A stretch of 64,000 nt of DNA from Ructibacterium gallinarum. Its GTDB lineage: Bacteria; Bacillota; Clostridia; Monoglobales; Monoglobaceae. Under the pieces are notes generated by a model. It was not told the DNA's origin and ran no database searches. It saw only the letters and a list, made by a program, of their open reading frames with translations. Where the stretch lies: the NCBI RefSeq assembly GCF_014982785.1, contig NZ_JADCKB010000019.1, forward strand, positions 1 to 64,000. The letters run 5' to 3'. The translations under genes and the position numbers were made by a program. Position 1 is the first letter of the stretch; each line of letters starts with the position of its first letter. Of this stretch, positions 54,860 through 63,816 are shown piece by piece.

Positions 54860-55756
54860 TTACTTTTTACAACCCAATTTTTCTGCCGCTTTAACAAACC
54901 GAAGAACATCTTCAGGGGCATCAAGACTATAAAGCAAACCATAAGGAATACTGTAATCCCAATTAACCGGAATAGAGATTAAACCGGGATGCACATCCTG
55001 CCAGCATTCAATGGTAAGCAAAACATTACCCGTTTCCGCACAACGATTAAACACCGATAAATCATAAAACTGCGGTGTATCTTCAATATGAATTTGAGGA
55101 TGATTTTTTTCTAAATCATTACGGATAAAATCATTAACGCCGGAATCTCCACGGCTGACCATCATCAAAGTTTCGCCATATAAATCTTCAATATCAATAC
55201 ATTTTTTAGATACAAGATGATGTTCCCTTGATACTGCTATCATTTTTTTATACCTTCCAAGAGGTAAAAACTGGCACAATGACAGCCATGCTTTAGAGTC
55301 ACAAACACCGATTAAAAAATCAAATTTTTCTCCCAATTTTTCAATTTCTGATAATATCCCTTCATGATTGTCTTCAAATGGTACAAGATGCAGCTTGTAA
55401 TCAGGGAAACTTTGGTTGACACGATACCACAGATCCATAAACGGTTTGGCTGGATTCAGCAAAGAGGTCCCAACACAGAAGGTAGTATCATAAGTATGCG
55501 CTGCGGCATGGGCAGTGTCAATTGATTTTTGGGAGTAATCAATCATATATTTTGCAGACTGATAAATTACTTTGCCAGCAGGGGTTAGACTCACGCCTGC
55601 TGGTGTTCGCTTAGTCAGCTTCAGGTTCAAATGATTTTCCAGCACATTCATCTGTTTCATAACCGCTGTCGGGGATATATAAAGATGCTCTGCTGCTTTG
55701 GTAAAACTGCCAAAGTCCGCAACGGCTACCAACGTATTCAACATGGGATTGTACAT
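54860..55756 (-). CDS. LysR-family transcriptional regulator
   Basis: 298 residues. An N-terminal winged helix-turn-helix (LNTLVAVADFGSFTKAAEHLYISPTAVMKQMNVLE) is followed by a two-lobed effector domain. Start 55756 follows ggaggtggagt. It is divergent from the flavodoxin-cupin cluster (119-base gap), which it probably controls. The effector, perhaps a quinone or redox signal judging by the neighbours, is not known. Confidence 0.92.
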   Translation of the reverse strand: MYNPMLNTLVAVADFGSFTKAAEHLYISPTAVMKQMNVLENHLNLKLTKRTPAGVSLTPAGKVIYQSAKYMIDYSQKSIDTAHAAAHTYDTTFCVGTSLLNPAKPFMDLWYRVNQSFPDYKLHLVPFEDNHEGILSEIEKLGEKFDFLIGVCDSKAWLSLCQFLPLGRYKKMIAVSREHHLVSKKCIDIEDLYGETLMMVSRGDSGVNDFIRNDLEKNHPQIHIEDTPQFYDLSVFNRCAETGNVLLTIECWQDVHPGLISIPVNWDYSIPYGLLYSLDAPEDVLRFVKAAEKLGCKK

Positions 55757-55797
55757 ACTCCACCTCCACGGATCGGTATAAACCATAAGTTAATACC

Positions 55798-55826
55798 ATA
55801 ATAACATATTGGAAATTCCATGTCAA
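55798..55826 (-). promoter_or_regulatory. LysR gene promoter with internal operator-like palindrome
   Basis: On the minus strand TTGACA (55826-55821) and TATTAT (55803-55798) are 17 bases apart. The spacer contains the palindrome tggaaattcca (55810-55820), a plausible LysR binding site for autorepression. The divergent flavodoxin operon has only a weak -10 (tacact, 55839-55844) and a poor -35 region overlapping this palindrome, consistent with activation. Confidence 0.55.
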
Positions 55827-55875
55827 GATGATTTGTGCTACACTGTAAGCAGAAAGCAAGATGGAGGTATAGAAA

Positions 55876-56379
55876 ATGGCAAAGGCACTCATTGCATTTT
55901 ATTCCAGAGCAGATGAAAATTATGTAAATGGTATGATTAAAACATTGCCGATAGGCAACACAGAGATTGCGGCAGGTATTATCCAAGCGTTGACAGATGC
56001 AGATTTATTTAAAATTGAGCAATTAAAACCATATTCCAAGGATTACAACGAATGTATTGCACAAGCACAGGCTGATCAGCAAAGAAATGCCCGTCCCGAA
56101 TTAAAAAAATATCCAAAAAACCTTGATGGATATGAAGTAATTTACCTCGGTTATCCCAATTACTGGAGTACAATGCCTATGGCTGTGTTTACCTTTTTGG
56201 AACATTTTGATTTCAGCGGCAAAATTATTAAACCTTTCTGCACACACGAAGGCAGTGGTTTAGGCAGCAGTATGAACGATATTAAAAAACTATGTCCTAC
56301 TGCTAAAGTAAAAAATGGCTTTGCCATTCGCGGTGGCAATGCAGAACAAGTAAAAAAAGATATTGAAAAATGGATTTAG
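55876..56379 (+). CDS. Flavodoxin-like protein
   Basis: 167 residues: IAFYSRADENY at the first strand-loop (a phosphate-binding loop for FMN), EVIYLGYPNYWSTMPMAVFTFLEHFDFSGK for the second flavin loop, and PFCTHEGSGLGSSMNDIKK. It is probably a flavin electron carrier or quinone reductase acting in the cytoplasm. It is first in an operon with a cupin and a carboxymuconolactone decarboxylase-like gene. The start follows ggaggta. Confidence 0.9.
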   Translation: MAKALIAFYSRADENYVNGMIKTLPIGNTEIAAGIIQALTDADLFKIEQLKPYSKDYNECIAQAQADQQRNARPELKKYPKNLDGYEVIYLGYPNYWSTMPMAVFTFLEHFDFSGKIIKPFCTHEGSGLGSSMNDIKKLCPTAKVKNGFAIRGGNAEQVKKDIEKWI

Positions 56380-56391
56380 GAGGAAGAGACG

Positions 56392-56799
56392 ATGCGTATA
56401 AAAGAAATGAGCGTATTCCCAACAGGGAATAAAAATGAAGCTTTTGCCCAGTACTTTATTGGACAAAGTTATCTAAACATGCTTTCCACAAAGCAGGTTT
56501 CTATTGGGAACGTAACCTTTGAGCCAAAATGCCGAAATAACTGGCATATACATCATGCGGACAAGGGCGGCGGACAAATACTTCTCGTGACAGCGGGAGA
56601 GGGCTGGTACCAGGAATGGGGCAAAACAGCAAAAAAACTGAAGGCAGGAGATGTTGTTCATATTCCAGCAAATGTCAAGCACTGGCACGGCGCATCAGCC
56701 GATTCATGGTTTCAGCATTTAGCCATCGAAGTACCGGGCGAGAACTGCGAGACAGAATGGTGTGATCCCGTCTCTGATAATGAATATGAAAAATTATAA
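56392..56799 (+). CDS. Cupin-domain protein
   Basis: 135 residues forming one beta barrel. Metal-ligand motifs are WHIHHADKGGGQILLVTAGEGWYQEWG (His cluster) and GDVVHIPANVKHWHGA. Such proteins often accompany carboxymuconolactone decarboxylase-like genes and flavodoxins in small stress or detoxification operons. No specific reaction can be assigned. The gap to the flavodoxin gene is 12 bases. Confidence 0.85.
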   Translation: MRIKEMSVFPTGNKNEAFAQYFIGQSYLNMLSTKQVSIGNVTFEPKCRNNWHIHHADKGGGQILLVTAGEGWYQEWGKTAKKLKAGDVVHIPANVKHWHGASADSWFQHLAIEVPGENCETEWCDPVSDNEYEKL

Positions 56800-56817
56800 A
56801 AACGGAGGAATGAAAAA

Positions 56818-57135
56818 ATGGCAAAAGTAACAGCAGGTAGAGATGAACTCGGCCAGTTTGCTCCAAAGTTTGCCGAGTTAAATGATGACATACTTTTTGG
56901 CGAGGTTTGGTCAAGAGAGGAGAAGTTATCCGCAAGGGACCGGTGCATAATTACTGTCACTGCCTTAATGTCAAGTGGTATTTTGGACAGCTCATTAAAA
57001 TTTCATCTGGCTAACGCAAAAAAGCACGGTGTAACAAAAGAAGAAATTGCAGAAATACTTACACACACCGCTTTTTATGCAGGGTGGCCAAAGGCTTGGG
57101 CAGCGTTTCGCATGGCCAAGGAAGTTTGGGAGTGA
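56818..57135 (+). CDS. Carboxymuconolactone decarboxylase-family protein
   Basis: 105 residues, all-helical. The family core is visible in LSARDRCIITVTALMSSGILDSSLKFHLANAKKHGVTKEEIAEILTHTAFYAGWPKAWAAFRMAKE. The CxxC of peroxidase-active AhpD relatives is absent, so simple peroxidase activity is unlikely. It follows the cupin gene by 18 bases. Confidence 0.88.
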   Translation: MAKVTAGRDELGQFAPKFAELNDDILFGEVWSREEKLSARDRCIITVTALMSSGILDSSLKFHLANAKKHGVTKEEIAEILTHTAFYAGWPKAWAAFRMAKEVWE

Positions 57136-57137
57136 TT

Positions 57138-57540
57138 AAAAAAGAAAAATATATTGATTATTTCGGCAAGGCCCGAGAAAAAACGGCATCTCTGTTATAT
57201 TGTGTGACAGATTTGCACAGGGAGCAGCAGATGTGATTGTATTTGCAACACCGATATACTTTTGCACAATAGATGGACAGATGAAAACATCGATTGACCG
57301 TACCGTCCCACGGTATACGGAGGAGATCACAAATCAAGATATTTATTTTATCATGACTGCCGCAGACAGTGAAAAAACAAGCCTGACACGTACTTTGGAA
57401 GCGTTCCGCGGCTTTACAGAGGATTGCCTGTCCGGCACAAAAAAAGCAGGTGTTATATACGAGTTGGGGCATGGAAAGCTGGAGAAATAAAAGACACGCC
57501 CGCTTATGCTGAAGCTTATGAAATGGAAAAAAGCTTATAA
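57138..57540 (+). pseudogene. Decayed NADPH-dependent FMN reductase (flavodoxin-family) gene
   Basis: Pieces of one flavin reductase lie in different frames. KNILIISARP appears first, then, after a frameshift, RKNGISVILCDRFAQGAADVIVFATPIYF in a fused form that lacks the usual stretch of about 60 residues between FAQGAA and DVIVFATPIYF, then DGQMKTSIDRTVPRYTEE. A second frameshift near 57463-57480 leads to GAWKAGEIKDTPAYAEAYE and a stop at 57540. The start codon is also missing. At least three lesions make it a pseudogene at the end of the LysR-controlled cluster. Confidence 0.75.
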
Positions 57541-57601
57541 ACCCCTATAACAGTATGTTAGATATAAGAAATCAACCCAAAAAATAACGGAGGTAACAAT
57601 A

Positions 57602-58594
57602 ATGATGGAATTAAATTTAATATCAGACTGGGATAAAACCTTTCCTAAAAGCAACAAGGTAGACCACTGTAAAATAACATTCCATAATCGTTATGGAATC
57701 ACACTTGCAGCGGATGAATATATACCAAAAAACGCAAAGGGAAAACTTCCTGCAATTGCGGTTTGTGGACCGTTTGGCGCCGTTAAGGAACAAGCTTCCG
57801 GATTATATGCGCAAACCATGGCCGAGAAAGGCTTTCTTACGATTGCCTTTGATCCATCTTTCACAGGAGAAAGCAGTGGTGAGCCGCGGTATATGGCTTC
57901 TCCTGACATTAACACGGAGGATTTTCAGGCAGCCGTTGATTTTTTATCTACACAGGAAAACGTAGATCCTGAACGCATTGGTATTATTGGAATCTGCGGT
58001 TGGGGCGGCCTTGCTCTGAATACAGCGGTACTGGATACCAGAATTAAGGCTACAGTGGCCTCGACCATGTATGACATGAGTCGGGTCAATGCAAATGGTT
58101 ACTTTGATGCGGAAGACAGCGAAACTGCCCGGTATGAAAAACGAAAAATGTTAAACGCACAGCGGACTCAAGATTATCAATCAGGGATTTATGTACGCGG
58201 CGGAGGTGTAGTAGATCCACTGCCTGAAAATGCCCCTTTCTTTGTAAAAGACTATTATGATTATTACAAAACAAGCCGCGGTTACCACAAACGTTCTCTC
58301 AATTCCAATGAAGGCTGGAATATTACAGGGTGCATGTCCTTTTTAAATATGCCGATTTTGCAATACAGCAATGAAATCCGCAGTGCAGTGCTAATAATTC
58401 ACGGAGAAAAAGCACACTCCTGTTACTTTAGCAAAGACGCCTTTTCCAATATGATAAAAAATAATGATTATACAGATAATAAAGAATTGCTAATCATTAA
58501 AGATGCAGTACACACTGACCTATACGACGGCGGTTTAAACCATGTAATTCCCTTTGACAAGATGGCGCAATTTTTTAACCAATATTTAAAATAA
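57602..58594 (+). CDS. Alpha/beta hydrolase with cysteine-type nucleophile elbow
   Basis: 330 residues. The fold shows an oxyanion region (AIAVCGPFGAVKEQ), the nucleophile elbow GICGWGG, where Cys replaces the usual Ser, the acid region around IIHGEKAHSCYF, and the late His in DAVHTDLYDGG. Proteins of the dienelactone-hydrolase type also use Cys. The substrate is unknown. ggaggtaac precedes tandem ATG codons. It lies 61 bases beyond the FMN reductase remnant and may belong to the same stress cluster. Confidence 0.85.
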   Translation: MMELNLISDWDKTFPKSNKVDHCKITFHNRYGITLAADEYIPKNAKGKLPAIAVCGPFGAVKEQASGLYAQTMAEKGFLTIAFDPSFTGESSGEPRYMASPDINTEDFQAAVDFLSTQENVDPERIGIIGICGWGGLALNTAVLDTRIKATVASTMYDMSRVNANGYFDAEDSETARYEKRKMLNAQRTQDYQSGIYVRGGGVVDPLPENAPFFVKDYYDYYKTSRGYHKRSLNSNEGWNITGCMSFLNMPILQYSNEIRSAVLIIHGEKAHSCYFSKDAFSNMIKNNDYTDNKELLIIKDAVHTDLYDGGLNHVIPFDKMAQFFNQYLK

Positions 58595-58617
58595 AAAACT
58601 ACCATAGGAGATTGATT

Positions 58618-58710
58618 ATGAAAAAATTTTTTTCATTCCCACCCTATTGCTTTTGTGTGCATTAACATCCAAAAAGCAGAAACCGATCATAAAACGAAAG
58701 ATATAAGATG
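58618..58710 (+). pseudogene. Remnant of an exported protein gene (signal-peptide fragment)
   Basis: aggag precedes an ATG at 58618, but the frame stops after 15 codons. A shift at the T-run gives FIPTLLLLCALTSKKQKP, which reads like a signal peptide or lipoprotein leader, then stops at about 58710. It is probably the 5' end of a lost gene. The call is weak because the fragment is short. Confidence 0.3.
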
Positions 58711-58721
58711 TCTTTCTAATT

Positions 58722-58988
58722 TTATAAAAAACTTTGCATAAACAGCATCATAACAATGCCTGGTATACCCAAAACCCCGCTTGTTATTGCCGTCAAAGGA
58801 TTTACTGCCACATGCCATCCAGCAGAGCCTACTACAAGATTGAACAATAGAATTCCGCCTATTCCCAGCAGACAATGAAGGAATAACAGAAGCAGCCATT
58901 TAATTGGTTTTATAAACAAACGGCAGCATAAATACAACAAAAACAGTCCCAATAAGTACATGAAAACAGAACCCATATCAAAAACCAT
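58722..58988 (-). CDS. bofA: Pro-sigma-K processing inhibitor BofA-family protein
   Basis: 88 residues with two or three membrane segments. The family C-terminal signature NPLTAITSGVLGIPGIVMML is present. In Bacillus subtilis BofA holds the SpoIVFB protease inactive in the forespore membrane. Its presence fits a spore-forming lineage. ggaggg precedes the ATG. Confidence 0.85.
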   Translation of the reverse strand: MVFDMGSVFMYLLGLFLLYLCCRLFIKPIKWLLLLFLHCLLGIGGILLFNLVVGSAGWHVAVNPLTAITSGVLGIPGIVMMLFMQSFL

Positions 58989-59043
58989 GGTATCCCTCCT
59001 CTGCTTCGCTCTTCATTCTGTCTTGATTCATATTTATGTCAGC

Positions 59044-59076
59044 AAAGGGACAAATATTACCCTTTGTCCCTTTTTT
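59044..59076 (+). terminator. Intrinsic terminator-like hairpin
   Basis: aaagggacaaa and tttgtcccttt form an 11-bp stem followed by tttttt on the plus strand. No intact plus-strand gene precedes it closely, so it may terminate a transcript of the lost gene at 58618 or readthrough from the hydrolase. It also lies downstream of the minus-strand SRPBCC gene. Confidence 0.6.
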
Positions 59077-59156
59077 AAAAATATTTTCATAGTAAAGAGG
59101 GCTGCAATGCATTTGATATACGCTCTAAAACCGTTTTCTACACATTTTGACACAGA

Positions 59157-59567
59157 TTACGCTTTGGCTAAAAGCCGTTTCAGGTCTGATACATAATTTT
59201 TCTGCATTCGCTTTAACGCACCTGTCACTCCTGCCGCTATGGCAATCCACAAACTACGAAACTGTACCGTTTCAGTTAATGTCAACCTAGTACCTCCGGA
59301 TACGGTGCGCTCAAACTGTCCGCAGAAATGACCTTTGAGATTTTTATTATGAAAATCCATTTCATATACTTTGCATGTAATTTTATTAGTGATATAAAAT
59401 TCCGTTTTTATGCCGTTTTTGGCCTTTTCTATAAACGATCTTCCGATATCAATCCACTCCACCTCAGAAATATCACTTCGCCACTGGTAATTGCGGTTAT
59501 CGGTTACCGCATTCCATACCTGTTCTATTTCCGACCCAAGCTCTGCTGTCAAAACCGATGTTTTCAT
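59157..59567 (-). CDS. SRPBCC-family (START-like) protein
   Basis: 136 residues with the family helix-grip pattern: VWNAVTDNRNYQWRSDISEVEWID at the start, then beta strands, and a long C-terminal helix (ALKRMQKNYVSDLKRLLAKA). It is likely to bind a hydrophobic ligand in the cytoplasm. Nothing in the neighbourhood shows which. Confidence 0.82.
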   Translation of the reverse strand: MKTSVLTAELGSEIEQVWNAVTDNRNYQWRSDISEVEWIDIGRSFIEKAKNGIKTEFYITNKITCKVYEMDFHNKNLKGHFCGQFERTVSGGTRLTLTETVQFRSLWIAIAAGVTGALKRMQKNYVSDLKRLLAKA

Positions 59568-59719
59568 CTGTAATCCATCCTTTCCGGTCTGTTTTATTTA
59601 TCATATAACAAATTGGAGTTTTTAGCAAGAAGTTCCATTCATTTTATAAGAAAAACTGTTTTATGTATGCAATGTCTCTTCTTTGCATATATTAAAACGG
59701 AACAGACTGGAGGAAAATC

Positions 59720-60868
59720 ATGAAAAACAAATTTATTTTAATATATTTCGCAATTTTTTTCTGTCTGACATGGAACAGTATGCAAGTATGGGCCGCACCC
59801 AACATTTCAGCTCAGTCGGCCGTTGTTATTGAAAAAGAATCAGGCAGAATTCTATATGAAAAAAATGCAGAAAAAGAAATGCCCATGGCAAGCACCACTA
59901 AAATCATGACCGCTCTTTTAGCACTGGAAGAAGGAAATTTAGAAGATAAAATCACCATTTCCGCTACTGCGGCCGGCGTAGAAGGCTCCAGTATGTATTT
60001 GCAGGAAGGTGAGACCTTTACCCTAAAAGAATTGCTCTACGGGCTAATGCTTTCTTCGGGAAATGATGCAGCAGTAGCCATAGCAGAACATTTTGGCGGC
60101 ACAGAAGCCTTTGTCAAAAAAATGAACGAAAAAGCATCGCAATTAAAGGCAAAACACACACATTTTGCAAATCCCAACGGATTACCAGATGACACCCACT
60201 ATTCTACCGCGCTTGATATGGCAAACATTACCGCACAGGCATTAAACAATCCTGCTTTTTCGGAAATTACTTCCACACAAACCTACAAAATTTCCGGAGA
60301 CGGAAAAGCAGTGTCTCGAACACTTATCAACCACAATAAACTTCTCAAACTTTGCGAAGGATGTCTCGGTGTTAAAACAGGTTTTACGAAAGCGGCGGGC
60401 CGCTGTCTGGTTTCTGCCGTATGCAGAAATAATATGACCTTGATTTGTGTAACCCTGAACGCACCAGATGACTGGAACGACCACTGCTCTCTATATGATT
60501 TCCTGTTTGAAACATACCATATGGAAACCGTAGTGCAATCCGGTCGTTCTCTTGGAACTATCCCCATTCTCGATTCTGATACTACTGAACTTACAGCCAC
60601 TTCTGCATCTGATTTTTGCTATCCTCTACGCAGCGGAGAACAGTGCGTTACCAGTCTTACGCTAACGCCTGATTTAATTGCGCCCGTCTCAGATGGCACC
60701 GAATGCGGAAAAATTTCAGTCCTGCTCAATGGCAAGGAACTGGCTTCACTTCCATTAAAAATCGAAGGCAGTGCCGAGGCACGTCCGACTCTTAAAAAAA
60801 TTCAATATAATTTATATGAAACCCTGAGCCGTTTCTATCAAAAGTGGCTAACGCTTTTGGGAACGTAA
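59720..60868 (+). CDS. dacF: Serine-type D-Ala-D-Ala carboxypeptidase (PBP5/DacF type)
   Basis: 382 residues. A signal peptide (to about AWAA near residue 26) is followed by the penicillin-binding fold: S58-T-T-K61 (SxxK), S113-G-N115 and KTG in GVKTGFTKAAGR. A C-terminal beta domain (about 280-350) and an amphipathic terminal helix (YNLYETLSRFYQKWL) probably hold it at the membrane. It trims the terminal D-Ala of peptidoglycan stem peptides. In many Clostridia it acts in sporulation or vegetative wall maturation, and the two roles cannot be separated here. Confidence 0.93.
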   Translation: MKNKFILIYFAIFFCLTWNSMQVWAAPNISAQSAVVIEKESGRILYEKNAEKEMPMASTTKIMTALLALEEGNLEDKITISATAAGVEGSSMYLQEGETFTLKELLYGLMLSSGNDAAVAIAEHFGGTEAFVKKMNEKASQLKAKHTHFANPNGLPDDTHYSTALDMANITAQALNNPAFSEITSTQTYKISGDGKAVSRTLINHNKLLKLCEGCLGVKTGFTKAAGRCLVSAVCRNNMTLICVTLNAPDDWNDHCSLYDFLFETYHMETVVQSGRSLGTIPILDSDTTELTATSASDFCYPLRSGEQCVTSLTLTPDLIAPVSDGTECGKISVLLNGKELASLPLKIEGSAEARPTLKKIQYNLYETLSRFYQKWLTLLGT

Positions 60869-60963
60869 GTTTTCTCTTCCGTTTCTGTATGTTTTAGATA
60901 AAATGCACAAATTTTTGTTCCAGAACGGGGGCGCGGACTGGTGATGTATCTTTGAAATTTCTG

Positions 60964-60992
60964 TTGCAATCATTGAAATAATAGGATATAAT
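60964..60992 (+). promoter_or_regulatory. Predicted promoter of rluB
   Basis: TTGCAA (60964-60969) and TATAAT (60987-60992) are 17 bases apart. The predicted start (about 60999) falls at the base of the hairpin that follows. Confidence 0.6.
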
Positions 60993-60996
60993 AAAA

Positions 60997-61027
60997 CCGT
61001 ATGGCGTAAAATTCCATACGGCTTTTT
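60997..61027 (+). terminator. Terminator-like hairpin directly after the rluB promoter
   Basis: ccgtatgg and ccatacgg pair and are followed by cttttt. It could end transcripts from dacF, or form at the very 5' end of the rluB mRNA. Confidence 0.6.
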
Positions 61028-61062
61028 CTATGCCAAACAATAAAGAGAGGAGCTGATTTCCC

Positions 61063-61836
61063 GTGATGCGGTTGCAAAAATTTTTAGCAGGTTGTGGAGT
61101 CGCTTCCCGCCGCGGGGCAGAGGTTCTGATTAAGGAAGGGCGTATCAAAGTCAACGGCAATACGGTTACCGCAATGGGAGTGCAAATCGATGAAAATAAA
61201 GACCAAGTAGAATTTGATGGCCGTCTTGTACAGCCGGAAAAGAAAATGGTCTATATTATGTTAAACAAGCCCGCTGGTTACGTAACCACAGTATCAGATG
61301 ACAAAGGACGTGACACCGTTATGTCTCTTGTTCAGGATATTCCAGTACGGATTTATCCGGTTGGGCGCTTGGATTACGATACAGAAGGACTTCTGTTAAT
61401 GACCAATGACGGAGATATTACCTATCGTATTACACATCCCAAAAACCAAGTTGAAAAAACATATGTTGCTGAAGTAACTGGCAATATTACCATGGATACT
61501 CTGCTGCGTCTGCGCAGCGGTATCTACCTTGACGGCGTTAAGACCCGTCCAGCCAAGGTAGAAGTAATTGGAGCTACACAATATGGAACAAAGCTGGAAA
61601 TTACGATTCATGAGGGAAAAAACCGACAGGTGCGGCGTATGTTTGAAGAGGTCGGATGCATTGTAAAACGACTGAAACGCACCAGAGAAGCCGGCTTGAT
61701 TTTAGGTCACGTTCCTCTTGGCCGCTGGCGTCGTCTGACAGAGTCAGAGGTCAACATGCTTAAAAAAATTGGAACTGGCAAAAAATCTTCTGCTGTATAC
61801 CGGCAGAAACAGCAAAAATTAAATTATCGTAAATAG
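61063..61836 (+). CDS. rluB: 23S rRNA pseudouridine synthase (RluB/RsuA family)
   Basis: About 257 residues. An N-terminal S4 domain ([31 protein letters not shown]) is followed by the catalytic domain with the RsuA-family motif [17 protein letters not shown], whose Asp is catalytic, and [11 protein letters not shown]. The start is GTG 61063 or ATG 61066, with gagaggag upstream. It is followed after 32 bases by the decarboxylase operon. Confidence 0.93.
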   Translation: MMRLQKFLAGCGVASRRGAEVLIKEGRIKVNGNTVTAMGVQIDENKDQVEFDGRLVQPEKKMVYIMLNKPAGYVTTVSDDKGRDTVMSLVQDIPVRIYPVGRLDYDTEGLLLMTNDGDITYRITHPKNQVEKTYVAEVTGNITMDTLLRLRSGIYLDGVKTRPAKVEVIGATQYGTKLEITIHEGKNRQVRRMFEEVGCIVKRLKRTREAGLILGHVPLGRWRRLTESEVNMLKKIGTGKKSSAVYRQKQQKLNYRK

Positions 61837-61868
61837 GATTAACATTAATATATCAAGGAGGCAACTTT

Positions 61869-63410
61869 ATGAGTAAGTTAGATGACTTACAGCAGCGGCG
61901 CTCTGCAATCGAGCAGGGCGGCGGTGTAGAAAAAATCAAAAAGCAGCACAGCAGCGGCAAGAAAACCGCAAGAGAACGACTGGCAATGCTTTTTGACGAA
62001 GGAAGTTTTGTTGAAATTGATGCATTTGTTACTCACAGATGCACGGAATTTGACATGGCAAACACAAAGGCTCCGGGAGAAGGTGTCGTTACCGGATATG
62101 GAACGGTAGACGGGCGTCTTGTATATGCATATGCACAGGATTTTACCGTTATCGGCGGCTCCCTAGGCGAAATGCATGCAGCTAAAATCTGTAAAGTAAT
62201 GGATATGGCTATGAAAATGGGTGCTCCCATCATTGGTATCAATGATTCCGGCGGTGCTCGAATTCAGGAGGGAATAGACGCCTTAAAGGGCTTTGGTGAT
62301 ATCTTTTACCGCAACACCCTCTCTTCTGGTGTGATTCCTCAAATTTCTATTATTTTAGGACCCTGTGCAGGCGGTGCTGTTTATTCCCCTGCAATTTGTG
62401 ATTTTATTTTTATGGTTGACAAAACCAGTCAAATGTTTATTACCGGTCCTTCCGTAGTGAAATCTGTCACTGGTGAAGATGTATCTTTTGATGAACTGGG
62501 CGGGGCACAAACCCACGCTTCCAAGAGCGGCGTTGCCGCCATGGCATGTGCTACCGAAGAAGAATGTTTTGCACAGGTGAAAAACCTGCTTGGCTTACTT
62601 CCGGCAAATAATCTTGAAATGGCTCCGGCATATGACTGCGAGGATGATCTGAATCGCTTATCTGAAAAATTGACCACGCTGGTTCCAGAAGACGGAAATA
62701 AATCCTACGATATCCGTGATATTATTACTGAAGTGGTTGACAACGGCGAATTTTATGAAATATTTAAAGCTTTTGCCCCCAACATTGTGACCGGTTTTGC
62801 CAGAATGAACGGTGCAACCGTTGGTATCATTGCAAACCAGCCAAAGGTAATGGCCGGTTCTCTTGACTGCAATTCTTCTGACAAAGGTGCGCGTTTTGTA
62901 CGGTTCTGTGACAGCTTTAATATCCCAATTATTACCTTTACCGATGTTCCCGGTTATCTTCCAGGAGTGGAGCAGGAACACAACGGTATTATCCGTCACG
63001 GTGCAAAACTGCTTTATGCTTTTTCTGAAGCAACCGTTCCGAAAATCAATGTGATTGTGCGCAAAGCCTATGGCGGTGCTTATATCGCTATGAACAGCAA
63101 ACACCTTGGGGCAGATATGGTTTTTGCTTGGCCTACTGCTGAAATCGCAGTTATGGGTCCTGCTGGAGCGGCTAATATTATCTTCCGAAAAGATATTGCA
63201 AACGCAGCCGATCCTATCACGGCTCGTCAGGAAAAGATTGATGAATATGTAGAGAAATTTGCCAACCCTTATGTAGCAGCAGCCCGTGGATATGTTGATG
63301 ATGTCATTGAACCGGATTCGACACGTCCCCGTCTGATCAGCGCACTGGAAATGCTGATGAGCAAACGTGAAACCCGCCCCAGCAAAAAGCACGGCAATAT
63401 CCCTCTGTAA
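61869..63410 (+). CDS. mmdA: Methylmalonyl-CoA decarboxylase-type carboxyltransferase alpha subunit
   Basis: 513 residues of the biotin-dependent carboxyltransferase family with two crotonase-like halves: [36 protein letters not shown] and GARIQEG in the first, [24 protein letters not shown] and [12 protein letters not shown] in the second. With the downstream OadG-like and biotin carrier genes it forms part of a sodium-pumping decarboxylase that moves CO2 from an acyl-CoA to biotin. Methylmalonyl-CoA is the most likely substrate, but propionyl-CoA carboxylase-like or glutaconyl-CoA types cannot be excluded. The start follows aaggagg. Confidence 0.92.
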   Translation: MSKLDDLQQRRSAIEQGGGVEKIKKQHSSGKKTARERLAMLFDEGSFVEIDAFVTHRCTEFDMANTKAPGEGVVTGYGTVDGRLVYAYAQDFTVIGGSLGEMHAAKICKVMDMAMKMGAPIIGINDSGGARIQEGIDALKGFGDIFYRNTLSSGVIPQISIILGPCAGGAVYSPAICDFIFMVDKTSQMFITGPSVVKSVTGEDVSFDELGGAQTHASKSGVAAMACATEEECFAQVKNLLGLLPANNLEMAPAYDCEDDLNRLSEKLTTLVPEDGNKSYDIRDIITEVVDNGEFYEIFKAFAPNIVTGFARMNGATVGIIANQPKVMAGSLDCNSSDKGARFVRFCDSFNIPIITFTDVPGYLPGVEQEHNGIIRHGAKLLYAFSEATVPKINVIVRKAYGGAYIAMNSKHLGADMVFAWPTAEIAVMGPAGAANIIFRKDIANAADPITARQEKIDEYVEKFANPYVAAARGYVDDVIEPDSTRPRLISALEMLMSKRETRPSKKHGNIPL

Positions 63411-63435
63411 TTTGTCATTGAAAGGAGAATGTCCC

Positions 63436-63804
63436 ATGTCATTGTTTGAAGCTTTGGGTGAAGGTTTAATGGTTACTGTAATCGGTCTTATTATCGTGTT
63501 TGCTGTGTTGATCATCCTCATGCTGGTCATGATGCTGATGAAGGTAGTTTTCTATAAACCGCAAAACGATTCACACCATGTTCCGTCCCAACAGGTTCCA
63601 GCTCCGGCACCTGTGCCGGCAGCCCCTGTAGAAGAAAGCAATATGGATGAAACGGAACTGATTGCTGTACTGACTGCTGCTGTTGCAGCCAGTTTGAACA
63701 CCTCTACCTATCATTTAAATATTAAATCCTACAGAAGAATCGAAAATACCAGCCCTGCTTGGAATAAAGCCGGACTGAAAGATGTTATTGATGCAAGATT
63801 TTAA
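63436..63804 (+). CDS. Sodium-pump decarboxylase gamma subunit (OadG family)
   Basis: 122 residues. One N-terminal membrane helix (LMVTVIGLIIVFAVLIILMLVMML, about 10-35), a Pro/Ala-rich linker, and a short conserved tail (ETELIAVLTAAVAASLN). It links the carboxyltransferase and biotin carrier to the membrane beta subunit. ATG 63436 follows aaaggag; an earlier in-frame ATG overlaps the preceding gene. Confidence 0.88.
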   Translation: MSLFEALGEGLMVTVIGLIIVFAVLIILMLVMMLMKVVFYKPQNDSHHVPSQQVPAPAPVPAAPVEESNMDETELIAVLTAAVAASLNTSTYHLNIKSYRRIENTSPAWNKAGLKDVIDARF

Positions 63805-63816
63805 GGAGGAATAACC

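Noticed and set aside
62658-63530. Minus-strand frame of about 290 codons opposite mmdA
   Set aside because: Shadow of mmdA; no family features and no ribosome site.
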